Shown here: one piece after another, positions 26,095 through 34,663 of the stretch
How the letters are laid out: each line of letters opens with the position of its first letter
Numbering within the stretch: the stretch's first letter is position 1
Assembly (NCBI RefSeq): GCF_017255185.1
Contig: NZ_JAFKCZ010000006.1
Location: 186,001-250,000, forward strand
Direction of reading: 5' to 3'
Length of the DNA: 64,000 nt
Origin: Parahaliea mediterranea
Lineage (GTDB): Bacteria > Pseudomonadota > Gammaproteobacteria > Pseudomonadales > Halieaceae
Position numbers and translations under genes: made by a program
The notes under the pieces: generated by a model
Databases searched by the model: none
The model's input: the letters and a program-made list of their open reading frames with translations, nothing else
What the model was told of the DNA's origin: nothing

Positions 26095-27128
26095 TTGCGC
26101 CCCCCGCTGCCCGCGTGCGCCGCCAGGTGGTCGCCCATCGCGCCCGCGCTGTGGGCGGCGCCGCCCTGACTGAACTCGAGCTGCTTGGCCCACAGGAAAT
26201 AGCGGTGGATGGGGTACTCGACATCGGCGCCGATACCGCCGTGCAGGTGCTGGGCGGTATGCCCCACCCGGTGACCGGCCTGGGCCGCCCACCACAGCGC
26301 GGTGGCGGCTTCGAGCGTGGCGTCCAGCCCCGCGTGCAGTCGCCACATGGCGCTCTCCGCCGTCGCGCGCAGGGCTTCGATATCAATGTAGCCGTCGGCG
26401 GCGCGCTGGGACACCGCCTGGAAGCGGGCCAGCGGCTGGCCGAACTGGGAGCGTTCCACGGTAAATGCCGCGGTGCGCGCCAGCGCCTCCTCCACCACCC
26501 CCAGCTGTAACATGGCGGTGGCCACCTGCAGGCGCTGACGGAAGCGGTTTGCGGCGTCGCCGTCACCCACAACGCGGGCCCGAGCGGCGACCGCCAGGGT
26601 GCAAGCCGGCAGGCCGTTGGTCATGCGTTGGTCCCGCAGCTCGATGCCCGGCTGGCCCAGGTCGATCGCCACCAGCTTCCCCCCCGCCACGGCCACCACC
26701 TGGCTGGCGCCGCGGGCAAAGGGCACCGGCTTGAGTTCGCCGCGGACCCGCGCGCCCCGCAGCTGCAGCCCCGGATCGGCCGCGGCGCCAAACCAACCGC
26801 GGCCGGCGACAAAGTGCGCCACCGCCTCGCGGTGGCCGGCGTCGTCCAGGGCCATGGCCGCCACCGCCGCGGGCAGCAGCGGCAAGGGCGCCAGCACGGC
26901 GCCCAGCTCCTTCAGCACCAGGCAGGTGGCGATGAAGCCGAGGCCCGAGCCGCCGCTGGCCTCGCTGAGCCCCGCGCCCAGCAGGCCGGTTTCCGCCAGG
27001 ATACCCCAAAGCTCGCCGTCCACCTCGCCCGACTGGCGCGCGTGGTAGTCGTCGCCGACATGATCGCGAAATACCCGGCGCGCCAGCTCCGCGAGCTGGC
27101 GGTGATCATCGCTGTAGGCAAAGTCCAT
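26091..27128 (-). CDS. Short acyl-CoA dehydrogenase subunit (ChsE1/FadE28-like)
   Basis: 345 residues from ATG 27128, which shares one base with the previous stop (TGATG). Acyl-CoA dehydrogenase features: N-terminal helical domain with LAETGLLGAGLSEASGGSG, C-terminal FAD-binding helices with ERSQFGQPLARFQAVSQRAAD and HTAQHLHGGIG. It is shorter than standard homotetrameric enzymes (~385-395), matching the size of FadE28/ChsE1, which works only as half of an alpha2beta2 heterotetramer with a longer partner. The longer partner here is probably the divergent gene at 28910-30094. Middle-domain segments are degenerate compared with the longer protein. Confidence 0.88.
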   Translation of the reverse strand: MDFAYSDDHRQLAELARRVFRDHVGDDYHARQSGEVDGELWGILAETGLLGAGLSEASGGSGLGFIATCLVLKELGAVLAPLPLLPAAVAAMALDDAGHREAVAHFVAGRGWFGAAADPGLQLRGARVRGELKPVPFARGASQVVAVAGGKLVAIDLGQPGIELRDQRMTNGLPACTLAVAARARVVGDGDAANRFRQRLQVATAMLQLGVVEEALARTAAFTVERSQFGQPLARFQAVSQRAADGYIDIEALRATAESAMWRLHAGLDATLEAATALWWAAQAGHRVGHTAQHLHGGIGADVEYPIHRYFLWAKQLEFSQGGAAHSAGAMGDHLAAHAGSGGRK

Positions 27129-28099
27129 CAGTCGCCCCCCAGCACGCGGAACCGGTGCAGGCGAAAGCCCGGCTCCACCTCGCTGAATTCCAGCTGTACC
27201 GGCATGCCAATGCGCACATCGCGCCGCGACACGCCCACCAGGTTGCTGACCAGCCGGGTGCCCTCCTCCAGCTCCACCAGGGCTATCAGATTGGGGTAAT
27301 CGAAGGGCGGTATCTCCGGGTAGTGCATGGTCACAAAGCTGTAGAGCACGCCGCGCCCGCTGGCGCGAATGTGATCCCAGTCGAGGGACTGGCACTCGGG
27401 ACAGGCCGGAGCCGGCGGATGGCGCAGCGTTTGGCAGCCCTGGCAACGCTGGATACGCAGCTCGCCGGCATCGACACCCTCCCAGAAAAACGCGGTGTCG
27501 CGGTTGCGCACCGGCCGCATGCGCGTGACCGCGGCGGGCCTGGACGGACCACCCTCCCCGGATGGAGCGGCACCGGGGCGCTCGTGGGGCGCGAACTTGA
27601 ACACCCGAAAGCGCATCGTTGCCACCGCCTCGTCGCGCTGGTTGAAGTAGGTGGACAGCTCGGTCACAAAAAAACCCACGCCGAGCGCCGTGCGCTTCTG
27701 CTCGGAGATCGATTCGATGGTCGAGCGGTAATACAGCCTATCGCCCTCGCCCGGGTACCGCAGGTACTCCTGCTCGCAGTTCACCGCGACCACCGCCTTG
27801 TAGCCCATGTTTTCCAGGGCCGTGAGTACCTCGAAGGGATCTCTCGCGTCGGAGCCCGGCGGGCGCTGTTCGCGGATGCCGCGCATGGTCCAGGCCTGCA
27901 GCATGGTGGGTGGCGCGACAATGCCGTCGAAACCCGCTTCCCGGGCCGCCGCGTCGTCCCGGTAGATGGGATTGTCGTCCCCCATGGCCTCGCACCAGTG
28001 GCGTATCATGGGCCGGTTGACGGGGTCCCAGCTGGTGTAGGGCCCGCGGTCTCCGCCGAGGTAGGCCGACAGGTCGATGTGCGCCTCCACCTTGCTCAC
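27128..28099 (-). CDS. MaoC-DUF35 fusion (ChsH2-like hydratase subunit and aldolase partner)
   Basis: 323 residues from a GTG at 28099 (GTGA overlap with the TetR stop). Residues ~1-185 are a MaoC/FAS1-type hot-dog domain; the active-site segment reads GDDNPIYRD (40-48), with Tyr where catalytic subunits have His, so this half should not be catalytic. Residues ~197-323 are a DUF35 domain: zinc ribbon cysteines at about 219, 222, 233 and 236 (CQGC...CPEC), then an OB fold. This architecture is that of ChsH2, whose hot-dog domain pairs with ChsH1 and whose DUF35 domain docks and activates the Ltp2 aldolase. All three partners are in this operon. Confidence 0.9.
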   Translation of the reverse strand: MSKVEAHIDLSAYLGGDRGPYTSWDPVNRPMIRHWCEAMGDDNPIYRDDAAAREAGFDGIVAPPTMLQAWTMRGIREQRPPGSDARDPFEVLTALENMGYKAVVAVNCEQEYLRYPGEGDRLYYRSTIESISEQKRTALGVGFFVTELSTYFNQRDEAVATMRFRVFKFAPHERPGAAPSGEGGPSRPAAVTRMRPVRNRDTAFFWEGVDAGELRIQRCQGCQTLRHPPAPACPECQSLDWDHIRASGRGVLYSFVTMHYPEIPPFDYPNLIALVELEEGTRLVSNLVGVSRRDVRIGMPVQLEFSEVEPGFRLHRFRVLGGD

Positions 28100-28809
28100 T
28101 CGCGCGTAATCTCCAGTATCCGGCTCGCGTAACGCAGCTGCCCGGCGGGCGGATTGCGCGCGAACAGGCCGCGGTACAGCAGCGCCGCCAACCACTCCGC
28201 CATTTCCGCCTGGGACAATTCCACCGCGCGCAGCCGCGGATCGCGATCGATGTAGTACTCGCTCATCAGCTCCTTGCCGACGCCCCCGAGGCCGTGCACC
28301 AGCAATTCCACTTCCGCCTTGTTCAGGGAGCACTTGGGAAACACGTAGGGGAACACATCGATCAACAGGTGCAGGCGGCGGTCGAAGGAGCGCTTCCAGC
28401 GCTCGCGGAAATCCGGGTCGTCGGCGGAAAACTGGGCGATGCAGCGCATGATGCCCGGGTGTTCGGCGTGCACGCGCACGCAAATTTCGTAGTGGGCCCG
28501 CAGGCGGTTGAACCAGTCGCCCTTGCTGACATCGCGCTCGATGGCCTCCACCGCCTCGAACCCGGCGATGTGCTCGTCCAGCAGCTCGTCCACCAGCTCG
28601 CGCAGGTCCTTGAAGTAGTGGTAGAACAGGCCAGCGGCCACGCCCGCCTCGTCGGTGACGTCCTTGACCCGCATCTGGTGAAAACCCACCCGGTCGAGGA
28701 CGCGGGTCGCGGCCTCTTTCAGCCGCCGGCGGGCCGCTTCGCCGCGGGCGCTGCGCCGGCCGGCGCCCCGGGCCGGGTCGTGCACGGAAGGTTTGCTCGC
28801 GGGCTTCAT
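28096..28809 (-). CDS. TetR-family regulator of the side-chain degradation operon
   Basis: 237 residues from ATG 28809 (a GTG five codons earlier, 28824, is an alternative). The helix-turn-helix is VKDVTDEAGVAAGLFYHYF near residues 48-66, after a basic Arg/Lys-rich N-terminus. The C-terminal ligand domain is all-helical. It is the first gene of the minus-strand operon and lies next to a symmetric promoter/operator (28842-28879), so it likely represses itself, the operon and the divergent dehydrogenase. By analogy with KstR-type regulators its ligand may be a CoA thioester of the pathway, but that is inference. Confidence 0.92.
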   Translation of the reverse strand: MKPASKPSVHDPARGAGRRSARGEAARRRLKEAATRVLDRVGFHQMRVKDVTDEAGVAAGLFYHYFKDLRELVDELLDEHIAGFEAVEAIERDVSKGDWFNRLRAHYEICVRVHAEHPGIMRCIAQFSADDPDFRERWKRSFDRRLHLLIDVFPYVFPKCSLNKAEVELLVHGLGGVGKELMSEYYIDRDPRLRAVELSQAEMAEWLAALLYRGLFARNPPAGQLRYASRILEITRE

Positions 28810-28841
28810 ACACTCAACTGCCACGGTTTCTTATGGCTCCC

Positions 28842-28879
28842 GATTATTATTGAACTTAAATTCAATTTCAACAATAATC
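28842..28879. promoter_or_regulatory. Symmetric divergent promoter with embedded operator
   Basis: GATTATTATTGA (28842-28853) and TCAACAATAATC (28868-28879) form 12-base arms with one mismatch. On + : -35 TTGAAC (28850-28855), 17-base spacer, -10 AATAAT (28873-28878). On - : -35 TTGAAA (28871-28866), 17-base spacer, -10 AATAAT (28848-28843). Thus the same dyad provides two overlapping, face-to-face promoters. A second inner dyad TTGAA/TTCAA is centred at 28857. One TetR dimer here would shut both directions. Confidence 0.75.
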
Positions 28880-28909
28880 CGGCCCACCAGCGCCACTCGG
28901 GCAAACCGC

Positions 28910-30094
28910 ATGTACCTGGAACACACAAGCGAACAGCTGGCCTTGCGACGGGAGCTGCGCGACTACTTCGGCCAGCTGATGACGCCGGAGCTGATCGCCG
29001 CCACCCGCGGCAACGAGGGCGGCGAGGCCTATAAGTCGGTGATTCGGCAAATCGGCCGGGACGGCTGGCTGACCCTGGGCTGGCCCCGGGAGTACGGCGG
29101 CCAGGGCCGGGGACCGATGGACCAGATGATCCTGTTCGAGGAGGCGCAGCTGGCCTGCGCCCCCCTGCCCTTCGTCACCATCAATACCGTCGGACCGGCG
29201 ATCATTGCCCACGGCGACGAGACCCACAAAACCCATTTCCTGCCGCGGATCGCCGCCGGCGAACTGCACTTCGCCATCGGTTACACCGAACCCCAGGCCG
29301 GGACGGACCTGGCGTCGCTACAGACCAGCGCGGTGCGCGAGGGCGACGACTGGGTCATCAACGGCACCAAGGTATTCACCTCCGGCGCCGAGGCCGCGGA
29401 CTACATCTGGCTGGCGGCGCGCACCGATCCCGGCGCCGGGCACGCCGGCATCACCGTGTTCATGGTGGACACCGGGCAGCACGGCTTCAGCTATGCGCCG
29501 ATCCACACCGTGGGCGAGGTGCGCACCAATATCACCTACTACGACAACGTGCGCTGCCCCCACGACATGATCTGCGGCGAGCTCCACCAGGGTTGGAAGC
29601 TGATCACCTCCCAGCTCAACCACGAGCGGGTCGGGCTGGCGGCCATCGGGGTCTACGCCTGGGGCCTGTATGAACAGGTACTGGCCTGGGCCCGGGACGG
29701 CGCCGCGGACGGCCAGCGCCCCATCGATCACCCCGTGGTTCGCGCGCTGCTGGGACAGGCCTACGCGCGACTGGAGGCCATGCGCCTGATGACCTGGCGC
29801 ATGGTCTGGCGCATGGAGCACGCCGAGCCGGATCCGGCCTACGCCTCCGCGATCAAGACCTACAGCACCGAAGCGCTGATCGAGATCTACCGCCTGCTGA
29901 TGGATGCCCTGGGGCCGGCGAGCGCCCTGCGTCGCGGCAGCGCCGGCGCCCTGTTGCAGGGCGAGCTGGAAGCCGAGTACCGCCGCTGCCAGATCAATAC
30001 CTTTGGCGGCGGCGTGCTGGAAGTGATGCGCGACCTGGTGGCCCAGTTCGGGCTGGGCATGGGCGGCGGACGGCGCCGCGCGACCGCGGGATAA
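28910..30094 (+). CDS. Acyl-CoA dehydrogenase (probable ChsE2/FadE29-like partner)
   Basis: 394 residues from ATG 28910, where homology begins (MYLEHTSEQLALRRELRDYF). Motifs: GWPREYGGQGRGPMDQMILF, FAIGYTEPQAGTDLASLQTS (FAD/substrate loop), WVINGTKVFTSGAEAADYIW, and the C-terminal YRRCQINTFGGGVLEVMRD. Size and loops match FadE29/ChsE2, the partner of the short FadE28-like protein. It is transcribed away from the main operon but from the same promoter/operator dyad, so the two subunits should appear together. It could also act alone as a homotetramer; copurification would decide. Confidence 0.9.
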   Translation: MYLEHTSEQLALRRELRDYFGQLMTPELIAATRGNEGGEAYKSVIRQIGRDGWLTLGWPREYGGQGRGPMDQMILFEEAQLACAPLPFVTINTVGPAIIAHGDETHKTHFLPRIAAGELHFAIGYTEPQAGTDLASLQTSAVREGDDWVINGTKVFTSGAEAADYIWLAARTDPGAGHAGITVFMVDTGQHGFSYAPIHTVGEVRTNITYYDNVRCPHDMICGELHQGWKLITSQLNHERVGLAAIGVYAWGLYEQVLAWARDGAADGQRPIDHPVVRALLGQAYARLEAMRLMTWRMVWRMEHAEPDPAYASAIKTYSTEALIEIYRLLMDALGPASALRRGSAGALLQGELEAEYRRCQINTFGGGVLEVMRDLVAQFGLGMGGGRRRATAG

Positions 30095-30126
30095 GCAGCC
30101 CCGGAACGCCGCCATGGACCCACGGG

Positions 30127-30687
30127 TCAGAACTGGTAGGTCGCGCCCACGCTGAACATGGACAGGTCGTCCAGCCCGTCGACGTCGAAGTACTCCCATT
30201 CGCCGCGGATGGCGAAGCTGCCCAGCTCGATGGCCGCGCCCAGGCCATAGGCGGCGTCGGTGCCGCTCTCGCTGTCCTTGAAGGATGAGTTGCTGCCGTC
30301 GAAGTCGAGGTCGGCGTCGTAGCGAATCACCCCGACCTTGCCGAACAGGTCGATAAATCCCAGCGGCAGGTTGCCCACCGCGAAGGCGCTCCAGCCGTCG
30401 GTGGCAATCCGGGTGCGGGTCAGCGGCGTGGTGTCCTTCACCTCGCCAAAATCGACATAGCCGCCCTCCACCGCCAGGAACGACAAGACCTGCCAGCCCG
30501 CGAACACCTTGTAGCCGACATCATCGTCGTCGAATTCGAAGTCCTGGTCCTCGATCTTGGTGCCGCCGTCGCCCTGCAGATAGGCATAACCCACACTGCC
30601 GCCAACGTAGAAACCGGTGTCCTCGGCCAGCGAGGGGCTCGCCAGCGCGACCCCCGCCAATGCCGCAATTGCCACTGTATATTTCAT
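30127..30687 (-). CDS. Outer-membrane beta-barrel protein (porin/opacity-like)
   Basis: 186 residues: signal peptide (KYTVAIAALAGVALASPSLA), then eight short amphipathic strands (GFYVGGSVGYAYLQGD, VGYKVFAGWQVLSFLAVEGG, GDLFGKVGVIRY-like) and a terminal aromatic residue in FSVGATYQF, the Bam signal. This is the small 8-stranded OmpA/OmpX-like barrel family. An acidic loop (DQDFEFDDDD) and another (DGSNSSFKDSESG) are surface-loop candidates. Convergent with the acyl-CoA dehydrogenase; no functional link to it is evident. Confidence 0.85.
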   Translation of the reverse strand: MKYTVAIAALAGVALASPSLAEDTGFYVGGSVGYAYLQGDGGTKIEDQDFEFDDDDVGYKVFAGWQVLSFLAVEGGYVDFGEVKDTTPLTRTRIATDGWSAFAVGNLPLGFIDLFGKVGVIRYDADLDFDGSNSSFKDSESGTDAAYGLGAAIELGSFAIRGEWEYFDVDGLDDLSMFSVGATYQF

Positions 30688-30886
30688 CCGCGGAACCTCC
30701 CGACGGTTCGCAAGCCGTGTGCAGTAAAAACTAGCAGATTATCGGTATCCTGCCCGCCCTACCGGCGTTACTTTTACCCAGATTCACTGCGCAGGATGTC
30801 ACGGATATTTCCCGGCCAGGCGGTGGCAACCGTCACACGAGGGTGCGTGGCGCCGACCTGCCAACCGGCGGCTCGACCCCGCGCGC

Positions 30887-31735
30887 TCAGGGCCAGCGTC
30901 CGCGACAGGGCTTGTCGCGCCACTCCCGCGGGTCGACCCGGTAGTAATCCATGAAGGCCCGGAACAGACGCGGGTGCCTGTCGGCCAGGTCGTGGGGGCA
31001 CTCGTAGAACAGCTCGGTCACCACCGCGAAGAACTCCGCCGGGTTGGTGGCGCCGTAGGGGTCGATCAGGGTGTGCCGGCCGCTCTCCAGATCGCGGTGC
31101 AGTTGTTCGTACTCCTCGGAGAGCACGTCGGACCAATCGGCGTAGTCGCGGCGCTCGTACAGTAGCGGCGCGCCATCGGCGCTGCCGTCTTCCTGGTCGA
31201 GCTGATGGGCGAACTCATGCAAAACCACGTTAAAACCGTCGTCCGGACGCGCGATGCCCTTGCGCACGCTGTCCCAGGCCAGCACCACCCGACCGTTGCT
31301 CCAGGAATGGCCGAGCAGGTCGCCCTCGGGGGTGGACACCACACCGAACTCATCCCGCTCCGGCCGGCGACTGCGAAAAGCCCCGGGAAACAGGTATACC
31401 CACTGCACCGGGCGATACAGAGTACTGGGACGGTTCAGCACCAGCAGGCAGGCCAGCGCGGCCACTTGCACACGCATGTCATCGTCGACTTCCAGACCCT
31501 CACAACCCACGAAGCGCTTGTGATAGAGAAAGGCCTTGATTTTGTCCCGCAGCTCCGCGCGCAGCGCCTCCGGCAGTCCATCGCATAGCGGCACCCGCGA
31601 CAGGGCATCATTCCAGTCGTCCGGGAACGGCCGCGCCATATAGCGGCGATAGCGCCGGCGGGGCAGGTAGCCCCAGATCAGCGCCGCGCCAGCCGCACCG
31701 GCCGCCACCAGTACCAACCACTCAATTACCCCCAC
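30887..31735 (-). CDS. mtfA: MtfA-family zinc peptidase
   Basis: 282 residues from a GTG at 31735. The N-terminus has a membrane helix (IEWLVLVAAGAAGAALIWGY) that the soluble E. coli protein lacks, then the M90 domain: RVPLCDGLPEALRAELRDKI, FVGCEGLEVDDDMRVQVAA, SWSNGRVVLAWDSVRKG and the zinc motif HEFAHQLDQEDGSADG. Downstream TNPAEFFAVVTELFYECP supplies the third ligand (Glu). MtfA in E. coli acts on the repressor Mlc to adjust glucose transport; in other species the target is unknown. Divergent from the GGDEF-EAL gene. Confidence 0.92.
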   Translation of the reverse strand: MGVIEWLVLVAAGAAGAALIWGYLPRRRYRRYMARPFPDDWNDALSRVPLCDGLPEALRAELRDKIKAFLYHKRFVGCEGLEVDDDMRVQVAALACLLVLNRPSTLYRPVQWVYLFPGAFRSRRPERDEFGVVSTPEGDLLGHSWSNGRVVLAWDSVRKGIARPDDGFNVVLHEFAHQLDQEDGSADGAPLLYERRDYADWSDVLSEEYEQLHRDLESGRHTLIDPYGATNPAEFFAVVTELFYECPHDLADRHPRLFRAFMDYYRVDPREWRDKPCRGRWP

Positions 31736-32007
31736 TTACCGGGCCTCCCGTCATGCATCGCCGCCGCAGTCTACAGAAGTCCCCCCGGGGCCGCCACGCG
31801 CCGCGCCTCCAGGCCGGACGATGCGCGCCGAACAGGGGCGGCAAACAAAGCCAATTGCCCGTGCTCCTCCCGCGTGCTATTTTTTCAGACGGGGCCTGCC
31901 GGGGTACAACGGTACCGGGCAGATGCAAGGGTTTCGTCATTACAACATATGGCGCAGGGGCATGACCGCGTGCAGTGGCGGTACGGGCCGGCGCCGGGCT
32001 CGGGGAA

Positions 32008-34314
32008 ATGACCACTGCAGGCAGACTCAACACACTCATTCTCACCCTGGTCGTACTTGCGGGGCTGGTACTGACCCTGCTGGCGGCGGCACAAGGCTAC
32101 CGCGCCGGCCTCGACCGGGAGGTGGCGGCGGCCAGCGCCCGGGTCGCCGCCCGGGCGGACTTCCAGTGGCTTGTTTACCGCCGCGACGGCGCCGGCTTGA
32201 ACCGCTCGTTGCGCGCGCTGGCCGCCGCGCCGACCGTGAGCGGCGCGATCGCGTATACCCGTATTGGCGAGGAACTGGCGCGTGAAGGCGACGGCGCCGC
32301 GCCGCCTTTCGCCGCCCTGCGTGCCGGGGCCTCGACCACCGCACGGGTACTGCGCGGCGCCAACAGCGGCGGCCAACTGGCCGGCAGCGGTTTTTTCACC
32401 GTCATTCGGGGGGGCGCCCAACACGCCCTCCTCAGCCTGCCGCTAGTAACCACCGTCAATCCTGAGAACAAACTGACCGCGTTCGACTTTCTCGAGGCCC
32501 TGACGCGCGCGTCCCCGCCCAGCAGCGATTTCGTCATCGGCTATGTCCACCTCGCCATTGACCTGCCGTTGCTCGCCCGGGAAGCTCTCGCTGGTGCCGT
32601 GAAGCTGCTTGCCACCTGGCTGGTACCGGTGGTGCTCGGACTCGCGGCGGTGCTGTGGTGGAACCGGCGACTGCTGTCCAGGATGCAGCAGGTGGCGCGC
32701 ACCATGGACAACATTGCCGGTGGCGACTTCGAGCAACACGCGGACTTTCGCGGCGGGCGCGAATTCGACGATATTGCCGACGCCCTCGAACGACTCAGTC
32801 ACAGCCTGCAGCGCCACCAGCGGGAAATCGAGCTGGGCAGGGACCTGCTCAGTAAAAAGGTGGAGGAGCGCACGTCGCAACTGTCGCGCAGCACCGAGGA
32901 GTTGAGCCGCGCCACCGAGGCCGCCAGTGAGTCGGAACACCGCCTCCAGCGGCTCACTTACTACGACAGCCTTACTTCGCTACCCAATCGCCGCCTGTTC
33001 ACCGAGCAGTTCGGCCTGCTGATGCGCCTGAGCCGGCGCGGCGGCCAGTTGCTGGCGCTGCTGTATGTGGGCCTGGACGACTTCCGCCGCGTCAACGATT
33101 CCCTCGGCCACCACGCCGGCGACCTGCTGCTGCGGGAAGTGGCCAAGCGCCTCAGGCACAGCGTGCGCGACAGTGACGCTATCACCCAGATGGGGGACGC
33201 GAAGCACAACATCGCGGTGTCGCGAATGGACGGCGACGAGTTCACCGTGGTGCTCAACCAGCTCGAGACCCCGGAAGCCGCGGCGATGGTGGCGCGCCGC
33301 ATCATACGGCGCCTGTCGGAGACGCTGGAAATCGACGGTCACGGGGTGACGGTAAGCCCGAGGGTGGGGATCGCCGTGTACCCCGGCGATGGCGACAATC
33401 CCGGCGCCCTGCTCAACGCCGCGGCAACCGCGATGGCGGCGGCCAGGCAAGGCGGCGGCGACGGCTTCCGCTACTTTCATCGCGACATGGTCGCCGCGGG
33501 CAACGAGCGACTGCGCATCGAATCAGACCTGCGCCACGCGCTGGAGAACAGGGAGTTGGAACTCCACTTCCAGCCCCAGATCGACACAGTGATGGGCACG
33601 GTAATCGCCATCGAGGCCCTGCTGCGCTGGGAACACCCCAGGCTGGGAATGGTCACGCCCTACGACTTTGTCGCCATCGCCGAGGAAGCCGGCCTGATGG
33701 GCCGCATCGGAGACTGGGTCCTGGCGGAAGCCTGCCAGCGACTCAAGGGGCTGGAGACAGCCGTTGCCACCCTGCCCCGGGTGGCCGTCAATATCTCCGC
33801 CGCGCAGCTCGGCGAAGGTTTTGCCGCCACCGTCAAATCCACACTATCGCGCACAGGCCTGGCCGCGGACCGCCTGGAACTGAGCCTGGCCGAGCAGGCG
33901 CTGACGGCGGCGGACGAGTCCGTGCTGAACGGCCTGCACGAGCTGCGCTCGCTCGGGGTCTACCTGTCCCTGGACGGCTACGGGCTGGGACAATCCTCCC
34001 TGGTACAGCTCAGTCACTTCCCGCTGGACGAACTCAAGATAGAGCGCGAATTTGTCACCGACTTTCGCGAGCAGGGCCAGGCCGGCCCGGTGCTGGCGCT
34101 GATCGCCACCGCCAGGAGCCTGGGTTTGCGCGCCAGCGCGGAGGGCGTGGAATCACGCAAGGAGTACCGGTTCCTGGCCGAACAGGGTGTAAAGCAAATG
34201 CAGGGCTATCTGTTCAGCAAGCCGGTTCCGCTGGAAACCCTGCTACCGATGCTGGCGCCGTGGCATTTCAGCGAGCAGATTCGCAAATTCGGCGCGCAGG
34301 CCGGTCCGGGCTGA
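32008..34314 (+). CDS. Membrane GGDEF-EAL protein with a degenerate EAL domain
   Basis: 768 residues from ATG 32008 (a GTG at 31975 is possible). Order: helix 1 (~8-28), a ~150-residue periplasmic domain, helix 2 (~195-215), a HAMP-like segment with coiled coil (AGGDFEQHADFRGGREFDDI), GGDEF, EAL. The GGDEF loop reads MDGDEF, close enough to remain active; no inhibitory RxxD site precedes it. The EAL motif EALLRW, the VNIS Asn, the LKI Lys and AEGVE Glu are present, but two metal ligands are lost: the Glu of L-E-L-E is Ser (codon 33883) and the DDFG pair is DGYG (codon 33976). It is therefore probably a cyclase or c-di-GMP receptor, not a phosphodiesterase. Confidence 0.9.
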   Translation: MTTAGRLNTLILTLVVLAGLVLTLLAAAQGYRAGLDREVAAASARVAARADFQWLVYRRDGAGLNRSLRALAAAPTVSGAIAYTRIGEELAREGDGAAPPFAALRAGASTTARVLRGANSGGQLAGSGFFTVIRGGAQHALLSLPLVTTVNPENKLTAFDFLEALTRASPPSSDFVIGYVHLAIDLPLLAREALAGAVKLLATWLVPVVLGLAAVLWWNRRLLSRMQQVARTMDNIAGGDFEQHADFRGGREFDDIADALERLSHSLQRHQREIELGRDLLSKKVEERTSQLSRSTEELSRATEAASESEHRLQRLTYYDSLTSLPNRRLFTEQFGLLMRLSRRGGQLLALLYVGLDDFRRVNDSLGHHAGDLLLREVAKRLRHSVRDSDAITQMGDAKHNIAVSRMDGDEFTVVLNQLETPEAAAMVARRIIRRLSETLEIDGHGVTVSPRVGIAVYPGDGDNPGALLNAAATAMAAARQGGGDGFRYFHRDMVAAGNERLRIESDLRHALENRELELHFQPQIDTVMGTVIAIEALLRWEHPRLGMVTPYDFVAIAEEAGLMGRIGDWVLAEACQRLKGLETAVATLPRVAVNISAAQLGEGFAATVKSTLSRTGLAADRLELSLAEQALTAADESVLNGLHELRSLGVYLSLDGYGLGQSSLVQLSHFPLDELKIEREFVTDFREQGQAGPVLALIATARSLGLRASAEGVESRKEYRFLAEQGVKQMQGYLFSKPVPLETLLPMLAPWHFSEQIRKFGAQAGPG

Positions 34315-34348
34315 CAACCGGCAAGCCACCGCGGCGGCGATCACTGGG

Positions 34349-34663
34349 TCACAACGCGCCCAGCGCGCGTACAACCCAGAACACCGCCATCCCTCCCCCG
34401 AGGGTGAGCAGGTGATTGCGGGTTTTCCAGGCCAGCAGGGCGGCCACCACCAGCGCCGACAATTCCGCCGGACCCGCCGCGATCTGCCCCTGCGGCCCCA
34501 CCAGCATGGTGGCCACCAGCGCGGCCATGACCGAGGGACCGACATACTCCATGGCCAGGCGAAACGGACGGGGTATGCGCCGGTTGGCCAGGGCAAGGAT
34601 AAACACCGCGCGGCTGAAATAGGTACCGATGCCCGACAGGACGATGGCCAGCAGGGCGCTCAT
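34349..34663 (-). CDS. azlD: AzlD-family branched-chain amino-acid exporter subunit
   Basis: 104 residues from ATG 34663, overlapping the AzlC stop by 4 bases (ATGA). Four hydrophobic helices with the family pattern GIGTYFSRAVFILALANR and RPFRLAMEYVGPSVMAALVA. AzlD is the small partner of AzlC; together they export branched-chain amino acids or analogues. The longer open frame upstream lies within azlC and is not used. Confidence 0.9.
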   Translation of the reverse strand: MSALLAIVLSGIGTYFSRAVFILALANRRIPRPFRLAMEYVGPSVMAALVATMLVGPQGQIAAGPAELSALVVAALLAWKTRNHLLTLGGGMAVFWVVRALGAL

